Origin: Amoebidium appalachense
Lineage: Eukaryota; Ichthyosporea
Direction: 5' to 3'
DNA: 64,000 bases
NCBI GenBank assembly: GCA_963693365.1
Contig: CAVNZM010000001.1
Span: 17,298,001-17,362,000, forward strand
Below are positions 55,968-64,000 of the stretch, piece by piece (the stretch's first letter is position 1; each line of letters starts with the position of its first letter). The notes under the pieces were generated by a model. The model did not search any database. It was not told the origin of the DNA and was given only the letters and a program-made list of their open reading frames with translations. Both the position numbers and the translations under genes were made by a program.

Positions 55968-56153
55968 CTCAATTAGTGACGTCATTGATTCCGGACCCCT
56001 ATTGGCATCGTCACCTACCCAGGAGTCCGCCTTCGCCCACCGACAGTCTTTAAGGTCTATGTCGGCCTTTCTCAATTATGACGTAGTTATGACGTAGTTC
56101 ATAATTGCATGATGTCATTGATGATGTCACGAAATTGAGAATGACGTCACCGG
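55968..56153. repeat. Cluster of TGACGTCA-like sites with imperfect inverted ends
   Basis: TCTCAATTAGTGACGTCATT at the left and, reversed, TCTCAATTTCGTGACATCAT at the right enclose several TGACGTAG, TGATGTCA and TGACGTCA words. This could be a small inverted-repeat element (MITE) or a CRE/bZIP-type regulatory cluster. Confidence 0.4.
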
Positions 56154-56811
56154 ATCACGTACATGGTGGCTCACGGTCACTGGCAGCCAAAGCCGATAAA
56201 ATTGAGCGCACTGATTGGTAGTTTCCATATATGTAATGTTCGTTTTAGGAAAGTCCGGACATGGTAAAAATATTACATCACAATCAAGAAATGCCGACAT
56301 AGTCGTTAATTCGCTCTCGCAGCCGCTTGCCAATTGGTAATGATGATTGTGTGAGTGCATTGAAATCATTGGGGCGTATGGGTCCGAATATACTAGTAGT
56401 TATCAACGCACACCACCGGAGGAGGTTCAAACGGATACAGCGAAGTATATGGACGATTATTATGGCGGCCTTTTTGCGAAACCCGGCCTACCCGCGATTC
56501 CACCCACCCGGCCTTTCATTTTATGCCCCAACCTCCGGCGTGACCGGCAGATATCACATTTCCGGGGGAGTTGGAAAGTTATTTTAACGCTTTTCATGTC
56601 CGCAAGGCTATCGGGCAACTTGCTTGGCGCAAAGCATGCGGACCGGATGCATTACCGTGCACGCTGTTTAAGGCGCTGTGCCCGCCCCCTAACCCACACA
56701 TTGTCAAGCAGAAGCGTGGTGAGGATCCTGTTGGAAGTAGAGTCCGCTGTGACTAGGGTCGTCGTGGCGCGCTTGGGCGCTGACCCGTTTTTTACTGCTT
56801 TCAGTGTGTTA

Positions 56812-56915
56812 ACTCCATGACTGAACTCCATGACTGAACTCCATGACTGAACTCCATGACTGAACTCCATGACTGAACTCCATGACTGAACTCCATGTCT
56901 GCACTCCATGTCTGC
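56812..56915. repeat. Tandem ATGACTGAACTCC-type repeat within the TRIM LTR
   Basis: A 13-bp unit (TGACTGAACTCCA) is repeated about eight times with minor variants. The matching array in the other LTR (57,570-57,672) has a different variant order, so the arrays have diverged since insertion. Confidence 0.85.
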
Positions 56916-57470
56916 ACCTGGCAGAGACGTGGCTTATATACCCGTGGGGCAGCAGTCTGGAATGTAATCCGGATGCCAGGCGCTAATCGGATTGGTTACT
57001 TTCATTTAGAGATCTCTGGGACCAGTGAACCAATTGTTTGCAGTCAAAACACAATTGGCAACATTCCTCAACTATGCAGATGTGCATGTGGTGATCGAGT
57101 GTCAGCGTGTGTCTGTGTACACGGAACCAATTGTAAAGCTAACATACACATATTGTGGAGTGAGCGTAAGTCTGCACTCCAACACCCCTACCCAATTGGA
57201 GAAGTGTACACACCACTAGAGAAGAGAGAGTGAGTGTGGCTGCTTGCAGGGTAGACCGGGGTGTGCATTCCACTGTGGTGCGTGCCCCGCCAATGAAGTG
57301 GAATACTTGACGTTGATGTCGCAGGCTGCTGCGGATGGAGTTTGTGGAAGCGAAAGTCTCTACTTCACGGAAACACGCTCGCGGGTGTAGGGTACAGCCT
57401 AGAAGTCGGTTTCTGGCTCCTCCGTTCAAGGCGTCGTAGGGGACGTGAAGTTAGAGGCCGCGGTGTCGTG

Positions 57471-57486
57471 TCTGGGCCCATAACCC
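57471..57486 (-). promoter_or_regulatory. TRIM primer-binding site, initiator tRNA-Met anticodon arm
   Basis: Plus strand TCTGGGCCCATAACCC; 15 of these bases equal the anticodon-arm sequence of eukaryotic initiator tRNA-Met. It directly abuts the LTR. Confidence 0.85.
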
Positions 57487-58832
57487 TGTTGGAAGTTGAG
57501 TCCGCTGTGACTAGGGTCGTCGTGGCGCGCTTGGGCGCTGACCCGTTTTTTACTGCTTTCAGTGTGTTAACTCCATGACTCAACTCCATGTCTGTACTCC
57601 ATGACTGAACTCCATGACTGAACTCCATGACTGAACTCCATGACTGAACTCCATGTCTGCACTCCATGTCTGCACCTGGCAGAGACGTGGCTTATATACC
57701 CGTGGGGCAGCAGTCTGGAATGTAATCCGGATGCCAGGCGCTAATCGGATTGGTTACTTTCATTTAGAGATCTCTGGGACCAGTGAACCAATTGTTTGCA
57801 GTCAAAACACAATTGGCAACATTCCTCAACTAATAGGCAGATGTGCATGTGGTGATCGAGTGTCAGCGTGTGTCTGTGTACACGGAACCAATTGTAAAGC
57901 TAACATACACATATTGTGGAGTGAGCGTAAGTCTGCACTCCAACAGATTCCCCCTCACCCTTTGCGTATCTTGTCAGCAAATTATTTTTAGCCTTCTACG
58001 AAACCGGTGTTGTTCCGGCCGGATGGCTCAAAACGGTGGTTAACCCAATCCGGAAGAAGACGTTGCACGGACCAATCGAAGATTTCCGCCCCGTTACTTT
58101 GACCAATGTCTTAGACCGATTTTTTCGTTCTCGTGCCTACAAGGGGGTTTTGTTAACGCATACTCCTGCTACGGGCACGCGCTACTTCTGCATGATTCAA
58201 TGGTCTCGGGTGCGCGGCATGCGGTGTTCATCGACCTTAAGAACGTGTACGACAGTGTTATTCCTCGCCTTCTGTGCGCGTGGCATAAGTAAGTTAGCCG
58301 CTCGAGGATTTCCATACGGGATAGGGCGCATCCGGATCCTGCAGGCCCCCTTCGATACCACATTCGGCAAGCTATTTTTAACGGCGGACGCACTCCCGGA
58401 TTCACGAGCACGCGTGGTCTTTTGCAAGCCTTCTCACTGCTGATCATGAGCCCGGTTTTGTTTACGCATTTATTGACGATCTTGCTCTCGAACTTGAGCA
58501 ATTTTACGACCCATCAACTTGCACCTAAGTCTTTGTCCGATTATTGTATCTCCTTCAAGTTGCCCAAGCTCAATGTCGCTTGGGCGGCCTTACACTGGCG
58601 CATTAATTATGTATTTCATAACCGTAGTTGTCATTTCTGTGATAATAGGTTCGACAGGAAGCACTTAGACCGATGTAGCATGTTAATTCAGATTATCCCA
58701 GTTTCTGTTCGGTTGCAGGCATTTACCCGCCATCCCAATATAACTACTTTAGACTATTTGTTGACTAGCAAACGGTATGAAATTTTCTATGCAATTTACC
58801 CTTGCATGGCTAATAAATTTGACAATTGTTGA

Positions 58833-59440
58833 CCCCCGTAGCTGAGCTCACACGTGTAGCTTTAGTAGTCTTACGGTAGCCTTATTCTCGTTTTTGGTAT
58901 ATCTCGTTGGATATCCGGTGAAGCTATTTCAGCGACTATCTCATCGTGTCTATGGCAACTGTACTATATATCCATTCTTAGCCCTGTCTGATGCCCCGAT
59001 CGAAATAAAATCCATTATAATAAAAAAGAGAAATTCTTTAGTATACGTATCGGCCTAACATCTTGATCAAGAATTTCGGCATTTCGAATTCTTCGCAACT
59101 GCAGTCTTACATAAAAACATTCGATCCTTCTATGTATATGCACACCCGGTTTTCCCAAATAAAGACGGTGTAAACCAAACCTGTATACGGGCAAAAAAAA
59201 TCATGTGTGCAGGGAAGTGTGGGGACAGTGAGTCAAGCAAGTCGGAACAGCGCGATCTAGTATTGGAGACAAATGTTTGGCTGAAAATGCATCGCCCAGC
59301 TCCGAACCAGACTAGGAGGCCTTGAGTCTGGTAGCTACTTCAGCTGTTTCGGAATTCGTTTTGTCAAGCAAAGTTTGCCAAACTGTTGCAAGCACAATAC
59401 CTACATCCTTATCCATAGACCAAAAAGGGGTGGGTAGCGA
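58833..59440. other. Intergenic sequence between LINE relic and CHORD gene
   Basis: The first 200 bp may be LINE 3' UTR (AATAAAA near 59,005). The remainder should hold the CHORD-gene promoter, but no TATA element stands out. Confidence 0.4.
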
Positions 59441-59446
59441 CAGAAA

Positions 59447-64000
<4,554 letters not shown>

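Larger units (their letters stand above)
56729..57945 (-). mobile_element. TRIM (miniature LTR retrotransposon) related to the Copia element
   Basis: LTRs of 456 bp (56,729-57,184) and 459 bp (57,487-57,945) flank only 302 bp. Ends are TGTTGG...CCAACA, as in the Copia LTRs. On the minus strand, GGGTTATGGGCCCAGA abuts the right LTR as primer-binding site and CCAATTGGGTAGGGG abuts the left LTR as polypurine tract. Flanks GATCC and GATTC fit a 5-bp target duplication with one change. There is no coding capacity. LTR differences are few: a handful of substitutions, one 3-bp indel and repeat-number changes. Confidence 0.92.
56347..58832 (+). pseudogene. Decayed LINE reverse transcriptase split by a TRIM element
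   Basis: Left part: WRKACGPDALP (~56,630), matching the CGPDGLP block of the LINE at 21 kb. Right part, after the TRIM: IRKKTLHGPIEDFRPVTLTN (~58,040-58,100), then a frameshifted SPVLF...IDDLALELEQF (~58,450) and a C-terminal region NRSCHFCDNRFDRKHLDRC ending KFDNC at 58,832. The catalytic YADD block is missing, so an internal deletion is likely. Multiple frameshifts are present. Confidence 0.75.

Overview
The window is nuclear DNA from a eukaryote with a repeat-laden, intron-rich genome. Genes are split into short exons with GT-AG and some GC-AG introns. Introns and intergenic DNA are packed with (CA/TG)n, (CT/GA)n and very long C/G homopolymer runs, and roughly a third of the window is retroelements. 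No bacterial operons, CRISPR arrays or tRNA/rRNA genes were seen. The host genes (a Mediator MED26-like protein, a translation factor eEF1B beta/delta subunit with a coiled-coil exon, and a CHORD-domain protein) would suit a unicellular relative of animals or another protist. The sequence alone does not fix the lineage.

Layout. 0.7-8.0 kb (+): a six-coding-exon MED26-like gene with an upstream non-coding exon. 9.7-16.4 kb (-): a complete five-exon eEF1B GEF subunit gene whose large intron is full of SINE-like repeats ending in poly-C. 17.6-19.1 kb (-): an unrecognised disordered protein. 21.0-23.9 kb (+): a 5'-truncated non-LTR retrotransposon with an intact reverse transcriptase and an A-tail. 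27.7-35.7 kb (-): a six-exon gene whose exons join in frame to about 1,543 aa. It combines a DUF6729-like region, DDE-transposase-like motifs and an embedded WRN/DnaQ-type 3'-5' exonuclease. 37.5-38.9 kb (+): a broken FEN1/XPG-like nuclease, divergent from the previous gene.

39.3-45.2 kb (+): a very young, apparently intact Copia element (765-bp LTRs with 2 differences, perfect 5-bp target duplication, one 1,432-aa gag-pol ORF). 45.5-55.7 kb: a nest in which a decayed (-) Gypsy element is itself interrupted by a young 3.57-kb non-coding LTR element (48,455-52,021). The nest lies between a DDE_4-type transposase relic and a THAP-like zinc-finger ORF. 56.3-58.8 kb: a decayed LINE split by a 1.2-kb TRIM. 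The TRIM's primer-binding site and polypurine tract match those of the Copia element. 59.4 kb to the end (+): the 5' part of a CHORD-domain gene that runs out of the window.

How it fits together: three housekeeping-type genes persist among dense mobile DNA. The most interesting signals are the transposase-exonuclease gene, the Copia/TRIM pair that both appear to prime from the anticodon arm of initiator tRNA-Met, and a SINE-like family whose 3' ends are poly-C. All gene models here were built by hand from splice signals and reading phase. Family names rest on recognised motifs, not on database searches.
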